Positions 10,343 through 19,893 of a stretch of DNA of 64,000 nt are shown piece by piece. The notes under the pieces were generated by a model. The model was given only the letters and a program-made list of their open reading frames with translations, was not told the DNA's origin and did no database searches. Location: assembly GCF_900096895.1 (NCBI RefSeq), contig NZ_FMYO01000010.1:1-64000 (forward strand), written 5' to 3'. Both the position numbers and the translations under genes were made by a program. The stretch comes from Acinetobacter kookii. Lineage in GTDB: Bacteria; Pseudomonadota; Gammaproteobacteria; Pseudomonadales; Moraxellaceae. Positions within the stretch are counted from its first letter, which is position 1; each line of letters begins with the position of its first letter.

Positions 10343-11602
10343 TTAGGCTGCTGAAGGGTAACGTTGGATCGATAAACCTTCGGTACTGATGTCCGGTTGA
10401 TGGTTCATGACCAGGTCGCTGATGAGCTTGCCCGAGCCGCAGGCCATAGTCCATCCCAGCGTGCCGTGACCGGTGTTGAGGAACAGGTTTTTAAAACGGG
10501 TTGCACCAATAATCGGGGTGGAATCCGGCGTCATTGGACGCAAGCCTGTCCAGAAGGTCGCTTCTGCCAGGTTTCCACCCGGGAATAAATCATTGGTGAC
10601 CATTTCCAGAGTCGCACGACGGTCCTGATTCAGGCCATGGTTAAAGCCACTCAGTTCAGCCATGCCACCCACCCGGATACGCTGATCAAAACGGGTAATG
10701 GCAATCTTGTAAGTCTCATCCAGCACCGTAGACTGCGGTGCAAATGCAGGGTCAACAATTGGAATGGTAAGTGAATAGCCTTTCACCGGATAAACCGGCA
10801 AATTCAGGTGCAGTGGTTTTAAGAAGTCACGTGAATAACTGCCAAATGCCAGGACATAACGGTCTGCACTAAGGACTTGGCCATTTACCAGCACACCCTT
10901 GATGTCATCGCCTTCAAGCACCAGTTTTTCAACGTTTTGGTTAAATTTAAATTCTACACCCAGCTCTTTGGCCAAGTTTGCAAGCGCATTGGTAAACAGG
11001 TAGCAGTCGCCAGTTTCATCATTCGGTAAATGCAGGCCACCGACCAGTTTATCTTTGGCAAATTCCAAAGCAGGTTCCACTTTGGCCAGATCATCTTTGA
11101 GCAAAAGTTCATGCTCCACGCCACATTCTTTTAGCACCTGAATGTCACGTTGCACCATGTCCAGTTGCGCTTCATTACGAAAAACTTGCAAGGTGCCTTT
11201 AGAACGGTTTTCATAGTGAATGCCGGTTTCTTTACGCAGCTCTCTGAGACAGTCACGGCTATACTCTGCCACCCGGGTCATGCGCTCTTTATTAATGGCA
11301 TAGCTGTGCGGATTGCAGTTCTTGAGCATCTGCGCCATCCACTGTAATTGCCACATGCTGCCATCCATATTGATGGCAAGCGGTGCATGATGCTGAAACA
11401 TCCACTTGACTGCTTTAAATGGAATACCTGGAGCTGCCCACGGCGTTGAATAACCCGGCGAAACCTGACCTGCATTGGCAAAACTGGTTTCTTCAGCAGG
11501 CCCAGACTGACGGTCCAAGACAGTAACGGTTGCTCCCTGTTGTGCGAGGTAATACGCACTGGCAACCCCGATGACACCACTACCCAAGACAATTACACGC
11601 AT
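10343..11602 (-). CDS. dadA: D-amino acid dehydrogenase small subunit
   Basis: 419-aa FAD enzyme that oxidises D-alanine to pyruvate and ammonia at the inner membrane. The N-terminal Rossmann motif [18 protein letters not shown] and the C-terminal [17 protein letters not shown] motif are clear. First gene of the minus-strand dad cluster; AGGGA precedes the ATG. Divergent from the Lrp-type regulator, which probably activates it in response to alanine, as DadR does in Pseudomonas. Confidence 0.93.
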   Translation of the reverse strand: MRVIVLGSGVIGVASAYYLAQQGATVTVLDRQSGPAEETSFANAGQVSPGYSTPWAAPGIPFKAVKWMFQHHAPLAINMDGSMWQLQWMAQMLKNCNPHSYAINKERMTRVAEYSRDCLRELRKETGIHYENRSKGTLQVFRNEAQLDMVQRDIQVLKECGVEHELLLKDDLAKVEPALEFAKDKLVGGLHLPNDETGDCYLFTNALANLAKELGVEFKFNQNVEKLVLEGDDIKGVLVNGQVLSADRYVLAFGSYSRDFLKPLHLNLPVYPVKGYSLTIPIVDPAFAPQSTVLDETYKIAITRFDQRIRVGGMAELSGFNHGLNQDRRATLEMVTNDLFPGGNLAEATFWTGLRPMTPDSTPIIGATRFKNLFLNTGHGTLGWTMACGSGKLISDLVMNHQPDISTEGLSIQRYPSAA

Positions 11603-11618
11603 TGCTTATCCCTAACGC

Positions 11619-11641
11619 ATACTAGTTTATTTCACTAGTAT
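11619..11641. promoter_or_regulatory. Inverted repeat in the dadA/regulator divergent region
   Basis: ATACTAGT and ACTAGTAT are perfect inverted arms separated by seven bases, 17 bases upstream of the dadA start. A related TTCACTAT motif recurs near 11663. Lrp/AsnC proteins bind dyads in such divergent regions, so this is a candidate operator. A TATAAT box for the regulator lies at 11680-11685, with no good -35. Confidence 0.45.
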
Positions 11642-11739
11642 ATTTTTTGATTGATAGTTTTTTTCACTATTTTAAGCACTATAATCTAGGTAATTTGATA
11701 GTTTTGTCGCGAAAAAATTCTAAAAAAAGGAAAATCATA

Positions 11740-12204
11740 ATGCGTAAATTAGACCGTATAGATCAGCAGATTCTGGATATTTTGCAGCGCGATGGACGGA
11801 TTGCGATTAGTGAATTGGCATCTCGGGTCAACCTGTCTACCACCCCCTGTTCGGAGCGGGTCAAACGTCTGGAACGCGATGGCATCATCATGGGCTATTA
11901 TGCGCGGCTGAATCCGCAACTGGTCGATCGCAACCTGTTAGTATTTTTAGAAATTAAACTATCTGCAAAATCGGGCGATGTGTTTGATCAGGTGGCACGT
12001 GATTTGGTGGAAATTCCTGAGGTTCTGGAATGTCACCTGATTTCAGGCGAATTTGATTATCTGGTGAAAGCGCGCTTAAAGGAAATGAGTGCCTATCGAC
12101 GTCTGCTCGGCGACTTACTTAAAAAACTTCCCTCCTCCGCTTCCTCACACAGTTACATTGTAATGGAAGAAGTGAAGGAAAGTTTTTATCTGGATCTGCG
12201 TTAA
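11740..12204 (+). CDS. Lrp/AsnC family regulator of alanine catabolism (DadR-like)
   Basis: 154-aa regulator. The helix-turn-helix lies at about residues 20-45 (RIAISELASRVNLSTTPCSE) and a RAM/AsnC ligand-binding domain follows (YLVKARLKEM, ending in VMEEVKESFYLDL). The start at 11740 (MRKLDRIDQQILDIL) is preceded by AAAAGGA; the open frame extends 31 codons upstream but without family similarity. Divergent from dadA, so it is probably the alanine-responsive regulator of the dad cluster. Confidence 0.88.
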   Translation: MRKLDRIDQQILDILQRDGRIAISELASRVNLSTTPCSERVKRLERDGIIMGYYARLNPQLVDRNLLVFLEIKLSAKSGDVFDQVARDLVEIPEVLECHLISGEFDYLVKARLKEMSAYRRLLGDLLKKLPSSASSHSYIVMEEVKESFYLDLR

Positions 12205-12261
12205 TAGTCCCCAAAGCTTGATTCAGGGTAAATACCGAGGAAGTTGCGTACTCATGTTGAG

Positions 12262-12921
12262 TTAAACAAATTGAAGTAATTCAGCAAAGGTTTTAATCCG
12301 CGCTTTAGGTGCAGCTGCTGTCAACTCTTGATCAGAGCCATAACCATACTCGACTGCGATGGTGTCTATCCCATTGCTGCGGGCACCAAAAATATCGTGC
12401 TCACGGTCACCCACCATCACACATTCAGCTGGGTTTAAATTTTCCTTTTCAAGGATATAGGCAATCAACTCGCCCTTGTTGGTACGCTCACCATTCAGCT
12501 CACTGCCATAGGCATAATTAAAATATTGCAGCAGATCAAAATGTTCTAAAATCTGCTTGGCATAGATTTGAGGTTTTGCCGTAGCCAAATACAAACGGAA
12601 GCCCTTTTGCTGCAAGGTTTGCAAAGTTGCAGCCACATCTTCAAAAACATGATTTTCATATAAGCCGGTCACAGCAAAGCGTTCCCGATAGCCCATCAAG
12701 GCCTGTTCAGCCAGAACATCATCCACCGGCACATTTAAAATTTTCGCCAAAGAGGCCTGCAAAGGTGGACCAATAATCCAGTCGATGTTGACCTCATCGG
12801 CAATTGGATGGCCCACTTTAGCCAGACCATAGCGTGCCGAAGTGGTAATCCCCACTTTGGGATCAGTTAATGTTCCGTCTAAATCAATCAAAATATTCTT
12901 AATCACCAACCGACCCTTCAA
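12262..12921 (-). CDS. HAD-superfamily hydrolase, phosphoglycolate phosphatase-like
   Basis: 219-aa phosphatase with the HAD motifs: nucleophile motif ILIDLDGTLTDPK (about residues 10-22), motif II LATAKP, motif III lysine near KQILEHF, and motif IV VMVGDREHDIFGAR. A small helical cap lies between motifs I and II, as in Gph/PpaX enzymes. Substrate is not certain. The gene stands alone, divergent from thiD, and may start at a codon a few residues inside the N-terminus. Confidence 0.85.
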   Translation of the reverse strand: MKGRLVIKNILIDLDGTLTDPKVGITTSARYGLAKVGHPIADEVNIDWIIGPPLQASLAKILNVPVDDVLAEQALMGYRERFAVTGLYENHVFEDVAATLQTLQQKGFRLYLATAKPQIYAKQILEHFDLLQYFNYAYGSELNGERTNKGELIAYILEKENLNPAECVMVGDREHDIFGARSNGIDTIAVEYGYGSDQELTAAAPKARIKTFAELLQFV

Positions 12922-12992
12922 CTTAAATTTTTACTTCACAAATACTATCGAGACTTGGCTCAAAGTTGCCTATACTAACGCAAATTTTGTGA

Positions 12993-13775
<783 letters not shown>

Positions 13776-13796
13776 AAATCCATCTGCTGCATAAAA

Positions 13797-13838
13797 ACCT
13801 GATGATCAGCCCGCTATTCGGGTTTGATCTTGGTTTTT
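13797..13838 (+). terminator. Terminator after thiD
   Basis: Imperfect stem built around GATCAGCCCG-CTATT-CGGGTTTGATC, followed by a run of T, 22 bases after the thiD stop. Confidence 0.6.
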
Positions 13839-13853
13839 TTACTTTTTATATTC

Positions 13854-13884
13854 AAAAAATAAAGCATGTATACATACATGCTTT
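13854..13884 (-). terminator. Terminator after yegP
   Basis: A perfect 24-base palindrome (13861-13884, arms AAAGCATGTAT) is followed on the minus strand by TTTATTTTTT, 34 bases after the yegP stop. Confidence 0.65.
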
Positions 13885-13917
13885 AACTGAACATTGACCT
13901 GATTTAAGCAATCAGAA

Positions 13918-14253
13918 TTAAGTAATCAGGTCTTTAATGGTGGTGCTTGAACCATTATTTTTCACCGATTCAATGCCTTTATCGCGTGACTGCTCGCTTG
14001 AGTAAAATTGGCTGGTACCGATGATTTGATGATTTGCTGCTTTTAAATTGAAATAGGGTTTGCCATTTTTTGCTTCCAGACGTTCATAGCGGTTATCTTC
14101 AGGACTATTTTTCTGCACTGATTCAATGCCATTTTGTGCAGAAGCTTTGGTCTTGTACAATTCGCTGGTCAGAATCACTTCCCCATTGCCCGCTTTCAAA
14201 ACAAAGCGATATTGCCCATCGCTCGCCTGACTGACTTCATACCATCCTGCCAT
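13918..14253 (-). CDS. YegP family (DUF1508) protein
   Basis: 111-aa protein made of two DUF1508 repeats. Repeat 1 holds GQYRFVLKAGNGEVILTSELY (about 13-33) and AQNGIESVQKN; repeat 2 holds GKPYFNLKAANHQIIGTSQFY and RDKGIESVKNN. The family forms a small beta-rich fold of unknown function, common in proteobacteria and often linked with stress. Monocistronic, with its own terminator. Confidence 0.85.
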   Translation of the reverse strand: MAGWYEVSQASDGQYRFVLKAGNGEVILTSELYKTKASAQNGIESVQKNSPEDNRYERLEAKNGKPYFNLKAANHQIIGTSQFYSSEQSRDKGIESVKNNGSSTTIKDLIT

Positions 14254-14350
14254 ATAAAATACCCCTTGTTATTGTAAGAGTTATAAAAGAATAGAATTTA
14301 TATTGTTTAAATAATATGCTACTTGTATTAAATATAAATGACTTTTTATT

Positions 14351-14497
14351 TCAAAGAAAGCACATTTTATGATCATAATTTAAATCTAGATTGGTATGAT
14401 TTATCGCCTTAAATGAATACATTGCGCTATTTTGATCCAGACACTGTTGATAGCCATCGTTCCATGAACTGCAGGCAAGAGAGTAGACTTCTTTCAT
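14351..14497 (-). CDS. Possible 48-aa small protein
   Basis: Short open frame beginning MKEVYSLACSSWNDGYQQCL and ending in MCFL with a TGA stop at 14351-14353. AAGGG lies about ten bases before the ATG. The start codon and the next four codons sit in one arm of an inverted repeat (see the repeat entry). I recognise no family. The frame could be chance in an otherwise geneless 364-base stretch (14254-14617). Confidence 0.25.
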   Translation of the reverse strand: MKEVYSLACSSWNDGYQQCLDQNSAMYSFKAINHTNLDLNYDHKMCFL

Positions 14498-14566
14498 AAT
14501 TATTCACACCCTTTTTATTTTTTTCCCATTGGGAGAAATAAAGGAAATTTATAAAAGAAGTCTACT
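14482..14566. repeat. Long inverted repeat upstream of the CHMI-like/yegP interval
   Basis: Arms at 14482-14500 and 14548-14566 match in 17 of 19 positions when inverted (core AAAGAAGTCTACT), separated by 47 bases. On the minus strand the RNA would form a long stem that covers the start codon of the possible small ORF and leaves AAGGG in the loop. Confidence 0.6.
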
Positions 14567-14617
14567 AAATTGCCGGTCTATTCTCTCCCCAGCTTTTGAT
14601 TAACACCCTGCCCTCCC

Positions 14618-14977
14618 TTAAACAATTTTTTTAGCGTAAGTAGCTTTCTGCATTTCCAGTATTTCCACACAAATCTGTACACTGACCTGGCTTTGCGCAG
14701 GAATGTGCTGTTCAAGGGTGTGCAGGATCACTTGAGCAATTTGCTGTTGTAACTCCAGACTACGTCCAGTCAATAAAGAAACTTTGGCATGCACATAGGC
14801 TTGTGAAACATCTCCCAAACCAATGACATAATCATGCTGGCAAATGGCACGGCTTTTGAGATCATTCGCGGCACCGACATAAGCACCCTCAACCAGGGCC
14901 TGGTTTAAGGCAAGCAAGAGCGGTTTGGGTTGAAAGTTTTCTACATTGTCGGAATATTCAAGATGGATATGCGGCAT
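14618..14977 (-). CDS. 5-carboxymethyl-2-hydroxymuconate isomerase-like protein
   Basis: 119-aa protein of the CHMI branch of the tautomerase superfamily. It starts MPHIHLEYSDNV, placing the catalytic proline at residue 2, and continues with the family segments SRAICQHDYVIGLGD and YVHAKVSLLTGRS. The classical enzyme acts in homoprotocatechuate degradation, but no hpa genes are nearby, so the substrate here is unknown. The gene stands alone. Confidence 0.8.
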   Translation of the reverse strand: MPHIHLEYSDNVENFQPKPLLLALNQALVEGAYVGAANDLKSRAICQHDYVIGLGDVSQAYVHAKVSLLTGRSLELQQQIAQVILHTLEQHIPAQSQVSVQICVEILEMQKATYAKKIV

Positions 14978-15114
14978 AACAAGAACTCTTTAACATGAAT
15001 GACTAAGGTTATAGCATGCTGGTGCTTTAATCCTAAAATGGCTCTGTCAATGTTTAAGCCATAATGCTTCTGATAAAAACCAATAGTACGATAATTCATG
15101 CAGTCACGACTTCA

Positions 15115-15149
15115 TAAAAAAAAGCTCCGGCATATCGCCAGAGCTTTTT
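15115..15149 (-). terminator. Terminator after yjdM
   Basis: AAAGCTC and GAGCTTT arms enclose a GGC-ATAT-GCC inner stem, with a T-run on the minus strand, 19 bases beyond the yjdM stop. Confidence 0.75.
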
Positions 15150-15167
15150 GGGTTTTAATGTCGTGAA

Positions 15168-15509
15168 TTAAGCTTTTTTCACAAATTCAGATTTTAATTT
15201 CATGGCACCAAAGCCATCCACTTTACAGTCCAGATCATGACCATCGCTTGAGTCCGGTAATAAACGAATGTTCTTCGCCTTGGTTCCCACTTTAATTACC
15301 GATGAAGAACCTTTGATTTTCAGATCTTTAATCAGGGTAACCGTATCGCCATTAGCAAGCACATTGCCATTTGCGTCTTTAATAATTGTAGCCTGCTCAG
15401 TACTGCTTTCGCCTTCTTTCCATTCATGAGCGCATTCTGGGCAAATCAGCAAATCGCCATCTTCATAAGCATATTCTGAGTTACATTTGGGGCAATTTGG
15501 CAAAGACAT
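15168..15509 (-). CDS. yjdM: Zinc-ribbon YjdM (PhnA-like) protein
   Basis: 113-aa protein. The N-terminal zinc ribbon has CPKC near residue 6 and CPEC near residue 24, followed by the PhnA-type domain ([49 protein letters not shown]). E. coli YjdM was once called PhnA, but the function is not established. Start chosen at MSLPNCPKC (15509); a frame-internal ATG four codons upstream lacks family similarity. Confidence 0.88.
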   Translation of the reverse strand: MSLPNCPKCNSEYAYEDGDLLICPECAHEWKEGESSTEQATIIKDANGNVLANGDTVTLIKDLKIKGSSSVIKVGTKAKNIRLLPDSSDGHDLDCKVDGFGAMKLKSEFVKKA

Positions 15510-15605
15510 AAAAAACCTCAAAAGCCTTATTATAACATTTTATAAAGCAATCTTTTGCTAAAACCTTATTTATATTATGGAATAAAATCGCTTATCAGAT
15601 GCTTT

Positions 15606-15953
15606 TCAGCTTTCTTCCAAAACCTGTTTAAGTACAATCACATGATTATAGTTTTCACTTTTAGCCGCAGTGATGAGGCTGACTTTTTCTTGTCTGGCCA
15701 TCTCTCTGATTTGCTGCAACACCTCTGTTTGTAAGCGCAGTTCAGCCCTGTAACGTTGCTGGAATTCGTCCCAATGTTCGGGGTCATGCGCATACCATTT
15801 TCGCAGCTCAGTTGACGGCGTGATTTCTTTAGCCCACCAATCAATTTTGGCATCTGCCTTTGTAATGCCCCTGGGCCACAGCCGGTCAACCAGAATCCGT
15901 TTGCCGTCTGAAGCTAGAACTTCTGCATAAGCACGTTTAATTTGAATGTTCAT
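15606..15953 (-). CDS. DUF488 family protein (YeaO-like)
   Basis: 115-aa protein with the DUF488 hallmark RILVDRLWPRGITK (about 19-32), then WWAKEITPSTELRKWYAHDP and W-x-F-x-x-RY. The C-terminal segment VSLITAAKSENYNHVIVLKQVL is typical. Function unknown. It begins ten bases after the SRPBCC gene stop on the same strand, so the two form a likely operon. Confidence 0.85.
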   Translation of the reverse strand: MNIQIKRAYAEVLASDGKRILVDRLWPRGITKADAKIDWWAKEITPSTELRKWYAHDPEHWDEFQQRYRAELRLQTEVLQQIREMARQEKVSLITAAKSENYNHVIVLKQVLEES

Positions 15954-15963
15954 CGCACAGTAG

Positions 15964-16416
15964 CTATTGATCTGGAATTTCAGGAGTAACCAGTAAAGTG
16001 AGCAGTTGCAATGACTCCTGCCATCCCAAATAACAGGCTTCCACTGGAATAACTTCAGGAATACCTGATTGGGTAATATGCACTTCGGTTCCCACGGACA
16101 CTGCTTTGAATTGAATGATCACTTCAATGTTTCCGGGCAAATTGGGATCATCGAACTGGTCGCTATAGCGCAACAATTGGTTGGGTATAATTTCATGATA
16201 GATGCCACCAAAGGAATGGCTAGAACCGGTAGAAAAATTGCTAAACGACATTTTATAGGTCCCACCGACTTTGGCATCCAGATGATGAACCTTAGCGGTA
16301 AAACCATGGGGTGCCATCCACTTGACCAGAGCATCCGGGTCAATAAATGCCTTAAACACCCGTTCAGGTGGTGCGGTAAATACGCGATGCAGTTTCACTG
16401 TATTACTTTCAGTCAT
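15964..16416 (-). CDS. SRPBCC/AHSA1 family protein
   Basis: 150-aa START-like fold protein. The N-terminal KLHRVFTAPPERVFKAFIDPDALVKWMAP and the later GGIYHEIIPNQLLRYSDQF and GWQESLQLLTLLV match the Aha1 C-terminal-like family, whose members bind hydrophobic ligands or have no known role. Upstream of, and probably cotranscribed with, the DUF488 gene. Confidence 0.85.
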   Translation of the reverse strand: MTESNTVKLHRVFTAPPERVFKAFIDPDALVKWMAPHGFTAKVHHLDAKVGGTYKMSFSNFSTGSSHSFGGIYHEIIPNQLLRYSDQFDDPNLPGNIEVIIQFKAVSVGTEVHITQSGIPEVIPVEACYLGWQESLQLLTLLVTPEIPDQ

Positions 16417-16621
16417 TTGCGAACCTCGTCTTATTGTTATTTTTAAAATGCAAGTTGATTGCGGTTATTCTCTGATGCTGCAGGGCTTTGGTCCGATATG
16501 AAACAGGGTTTTCAATTCCTTGTTCATAAAACATTTATCAATGTCCCAAAACATTATAGGTCCAGAATAGCAGCATTCAAGCCGATATTTTTATCTAAAT
16601 ATCAAATCCAGTTTTGAATAT

Positions 16622-17722
16622 CTAATCTGGCATGTCATCAATATGATTAGGTTCTGTGCGCGGCTGAGTATTCATATAGTGCCGAAAACAGGATGAACGC
16701 TCATACACCTGCATGCGTACCCGCATGATGGAACCTAGAGGCTGGTGTTCTTTTACCCCATGCCATGGATTGAAAGACAGCACGTCATCTGAATAGACCC
16801 GACGTGCCGGACTAAAGGTCTGCTGTTTTGGAAAATGTAAAGTCCCGATGACCTGATGCGGTGATTCATCTTCATCCCACAACACGGCGGCATCTTCAAC
16901 AGGCATACGGTCCAGGTTGGTACATAGCTGAGCACGAATGACATAATCAGCCGTATTACGCTTAAAAAAATCCTGGACCAGATCACGTATACCGGAATCT
17001 TCCTGAATTTGCATCGGTATGCCAGTCAGTTGTTTTACCGACTCAGATTCAGGTGCCACACTGATTTTGGCAATATAGTTGCCATAACGTAATGCTGCCA
17101 TGCTGTGATAGGTTTCCCCGAGTATATGATGCTGGCTACGTGCCAGTCCCTTGATCGTCGCAGATGCCTGCAATCCCGCACGGCTGACCAGATGATCGAC
17201 CCCACGCATGACACCGCGTAAACCACGCATGACCAGTTCAGGTGCCCTTTCCGCTTCAGTCATAAAAGGCAGCATTTGCATATATTTGCGTACCGTTCCA
17301 AAAACCAGTACCGGCATATTGACCATCAGAAAATCCTGATTTTTTCCCTCACTGGAATCTTCTGGCAATAAGCGCTCGCCCGGCACATTTAAAATTTTAA
17401 GGGCAAAACCATGCGGCACCGGTGTCTTATCGCTACGCAAATCCCCGGGAGCAGCAGACAGACGGACCATGACATCATAATAGCCCGGATGGGCAAAAAT
17501 TCCCTGCGCCAAGTGATCGGGCAGGTTTTCAGGAATGGTTAAAATGCCTTTTAAGAAACCGTGGGATTTAGCATGCGCATCGCGAACTGCATGACGATGC
17601 TTGTCAAAAACCTCAGTATTGCTTTGGGTCATATAATCTACAATATACTGAATATCTTCTTCTTCATTTTCCTGTTTTTGTTCGACTTCTGGACCATAGG
17701 CCACATAATTATTCACTGCCAT
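16622..17722 (-). CDS. Catalase-like haem protein family member
   Basis: 366-aa protein of a short catalase-related group. The distal-side pattern is recognisable: a histidine in RDAHAKSHGFLKG (about 46-58) and an asparagine in QDFLMVNMPVLVFG (about 130-143). The C-terminal LSFNPWHGVKEHQPLGSIMR is typical of this group. I do not see the RxxxYxDT proximal tyrosine motif of true catalases, so peroxide disproportionation should not be assumed. No signal peptide. Monocistronic, flanked by gaps. Confidence 0.75.
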   Translation of the reverse strand: MAVNNYVAYGPEVEQKQENEEEDIQYIVDYMTQSNTEVFDKHRHAVRDAHAKSHGFLKGILTIPENLPDHLAQGIFAHPGYYDVMVRLSAAPGDLRSDKTPVPHGFALKILNVPGERLLPEDSSEGKNQDFLMVNMPVLVFGTVRKYMQMLPFMTEAERAPELVMRGLRGVMRGVDHLVSRAGLQASATIKGLARSQHHILGETYHSMAALRYGNYIAKISVAPESESVKQLTGIPMQIQEDSGIRDLVQDFFKRNTADYVIRAQLCTNLDRMPVEDAAVLWDEDESPHQVIGTLHFPKQQTFSPARRVYSDDVLSFNPWHGVKEHQPLGSIMRVRMQVYERSSCFRHYMNTQPRTEPNHIDDMPD

Positions 17723-18161
17723 GCCGTGCTCCTTTCATGCCTTGAAGAGAAATAAACTGTTTTGAAATTTATGTATTAATCTAGCAAGGAGTTTGTTTTA
17801 CAAAGGAAGTGCTTGGTATACACATTGAAGGTATTTGGTAAATAAAGCAGAAAGATGAAACTAAACTGGCGTGGCTGCAAAGCATCAGTCCATCACATAA
17901 TTTTTTTAATTTTAAAATCAAATATTTAATTAAATAAATTTAGAAGGTTTAAAATCAATAGAAAGGAATAGAATGCAAAAGCGGCTTGAACAGCTTCTTC
18001 TGAGTTTCAGTGGATGGGGTATGATTCTTATAAAATCTTGATATGAAAATGGCCCTAAGCATCTAAATGTTTAAGGCCTTTTTAACAGGTTCGATCCAAT
18101 TAACTGTACTGGCTCAAACCTGGATCATCCCCCAGCCATTAAAATTTTTTAGGAATAGGGA
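17723..18161. other. Geneless AT-rich stretch with one hairpin
   Basis: No convincing frame on either strand. The only structured element is a terminator-like hairpin at 18051-18083: GGCCCTAAGC pairs imperfectly with GTTTAAGGCC and is followed by TTTTT on the plus strand. No plus-strand gene precedes it, so it may end an unannotated RNA or be the remnant of a lost gene. A weak TATAAA box lies near 18030. Confidence 0.4.
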
Positions 18162-18542
18162 TTAACTTTTGACTTCATTTTCCCAGTCTTCATCTTCATA
18201 GACATAAGCCATACAGCCCCAGCCATCATATTCACCGCCATATTGCGTCGCGATTTTAGTGAACCATTCTTCCAGATCGACGATGTCTGAATATTCAGGT
18301 TCCATATACACATAAATGGTGATAATCCACTCGACCGTGTCGGCTTCTTCATCTTCAAACAGGCTAATTTTTTGTTCTTCTTTGAGCAGATAAAGTGCAC
18401 ATTTTTGTGCCTGTTCTTCAGTCTGAAAAGCTATGGAAAATTCAATTTCATGCGCTTCAGTCAGGTCGTCGCCATCTTCGGCCATTTGCCAAAGTACATT
18501 ACCATTTTCATCATCGGGGAATTGGTCAAAATCGCGTGTCAT
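18162..18542 (-). CDS. rraB: RraB-like ribonuclease E inhibitor family protein
   Basis: 126-aa very acidic protein matching the RraB (DUF1260) family: FPDDENGNVLWQMAEDGDDL near the N-terminus, EIEFSIAFQTEEQAQKCALYL in the middle and GGEYDGWGCMAYVYEDEDW at the end. RraB binds RNase E and changes its mRNA targets in E. coli; the same function here is inferred from the family. Monocistronic. Confidence 0.82.
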   Translation of the reverse strand: MTRDFDQFPDDENGNVLWQMAEDGDDLTEAHEIEFSIAFQTEEQAQKCALYLLKEEQKISLFEDEEADTVEWIITIYVYMEPEYSDIVDLEEWFTKIATQYGGEYDGWGCMAYVYEDEDWENEVKS

Positions 18543-18702
18543 GGAGTGTTTCCTTATTGTAATTAGATATCAGCTATATCATGCCATACAGATTAGCTCA
18601 AGTTTGTTTCAGTTTAGCCATTTCACTGTTTAGCTTAACTACAACACTTGTGCTGATAAGTCCCCTTTGTCCTGCCATTTTATTTTCCACAGATCGCTGG
18701 TC

Positions 18703-19656
18703 TTAGCCTTCCACCATCTGCTGCTGCAATTCACCTGGCTCATTCGGTTGCTGTGCCTTGAAGGCTGAAACCAGGGCTGCAAGCTTAAACTCTTCCAGAC
18801 GTAACTTTAAAAATGATTCATGAATTCGGGCATGGCTGAATGCTGCTCCATAATGATTGATCAGGATAAAATCATCTTGCAACGCCTGAATAAACAGCCC
18901 CACCGTGTCATGCTCTAATTGAGATAAATACAGGTCAGCCTTGCTGTTAAACACATGCGTAACCAGAGCGATGGCAGAAAGTCTGCGATTTTCCTCGACA
19001 TACTCACATTGACCCACCTTGTTTGCTGCAATGGCATTTTTTATTTTTCGGCGGACTTCTGTTAACTGCTGCGCGGCATGAATATCCTCATAGCCTTCAA
19101 TCAATTGATCCAAAAGGATTTGTGCAGGATACACATATTGAAGGCCATAACCCTGAATCTTGTTTTCCAGTGCTTTTGAAATTGTGGCCAATTTTTCTTG
19201 TTCTACTGCCTGATGATAAAAAGCCCCTAATCGTTCTCTGGCCTGGGCTTCCAGGTTAAGCCGGCTATTTTTTTCCAGTTTTTCCAGATAATGTCGAGTG
19301 TTTTCAATCTCTGCCTTCATTTTTTCCAGCAGAAACTCTGCTTCAGTTTTAGTGGCTTCGACAAAGCTCTCGACCTGGTTTTTTCGCTCTGCAACGTAAT
19401 GCTCAGTATCCAAAACGTCTTGATACTGACTCAACTTTTCAACCCGGTTTTTTAGATTGCCGATCTCGATACGACAGGTATTTAATTGATGGTGCAGCGC
19501 ATCGTTTTGCTGTTCATGCTCTGCCAGATTATTTCGCGTGCGATCCAGATTTACCTGCAAAGATTCCAGAGTGCGCTGTTTTTTTCTTATTTTTATGATT
19601 GCCCGATAAAGCAATCCCACCAAAATGAAGGTGGTCAGGATATATAGATAAAGCAT
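18703..19656 (-). CDS. Membrane-anchored coiled-coil protein with DUF4041-like domain
   Basis: 317-aa protein: one N-terminal membrane helix (about 2-20), a long coiled coil (about 25-150, rich in Glu, Lys, Leu, Gln), then a domain resembling DUF4041 (about 160-300) with KIQGYGLQYVYPAQILLDQL, CEYVEENRRLSAIALVTHVFNSKAD and FILINHYGAAFSHARI. DUF4041 proteins often end in a T5orf172/GIY-YIG-like nuclease domain; here the protein stops after the DUF, with no such domain. Function unknown. No operon partner is evident. Confidence 0.65.
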   Translation of the reverse strand: MLYLYILTTFILVGLLYRAIIKIRKKQRTLESLQVNLDRTRNNLAEHEQQNDALHHQLNTCRIEIGNLKNRVEKLSQYQDVLDTEHYVAERKNQVESFVEATKTEAEFLLEKMKAEIENTRHYLEKLEKNSRLNLEAQARERLGAFYHQAVEQEKLATISKALENKIQGYGLQYVYPAQILLDQLIEGYEDIHAAQQLTEVRRKIKNAIAANKVGQCEYVEENRRLSAIALVTHVFNSKADLYLSQLEHDTVGLFIQALQDDFILINHYGAAFSHARIHESFLKLRLEEFKLAALVSAFKAQQPNEPGELQQQMVEG

Positions 19657-19893
19657 TATTATTATCTCAAAATTATTATTTCGAAGAAAGGTGACACATT
19701 ATTTATTAGTAATATGTTTTTCAATCATTAGAAAAAGGGATATTGTGTGCGATTGGTCGCATTTTTTTATTATTCTTAGATTTTCATCATCATAAATCAG
19801 TTGGCCGACAAGAAGAAGTCAACCCTCATAGCATATATGTAACTTATTATTAAAATTATGGGCCTTTGAATAAGTAAAATTAAAAGATATTGA

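Noticed and set aside
16069-16446. 125-aa plus-strand frame
   Set aside because: Antisense to the SRPBCC gene, with no family features of its own.
18081-18105. GGTTCGATCC resembling a tRNA T-loop
   Set aside because: No acceptor stem, anticodon arm or CCA-adjacent pairing around it.
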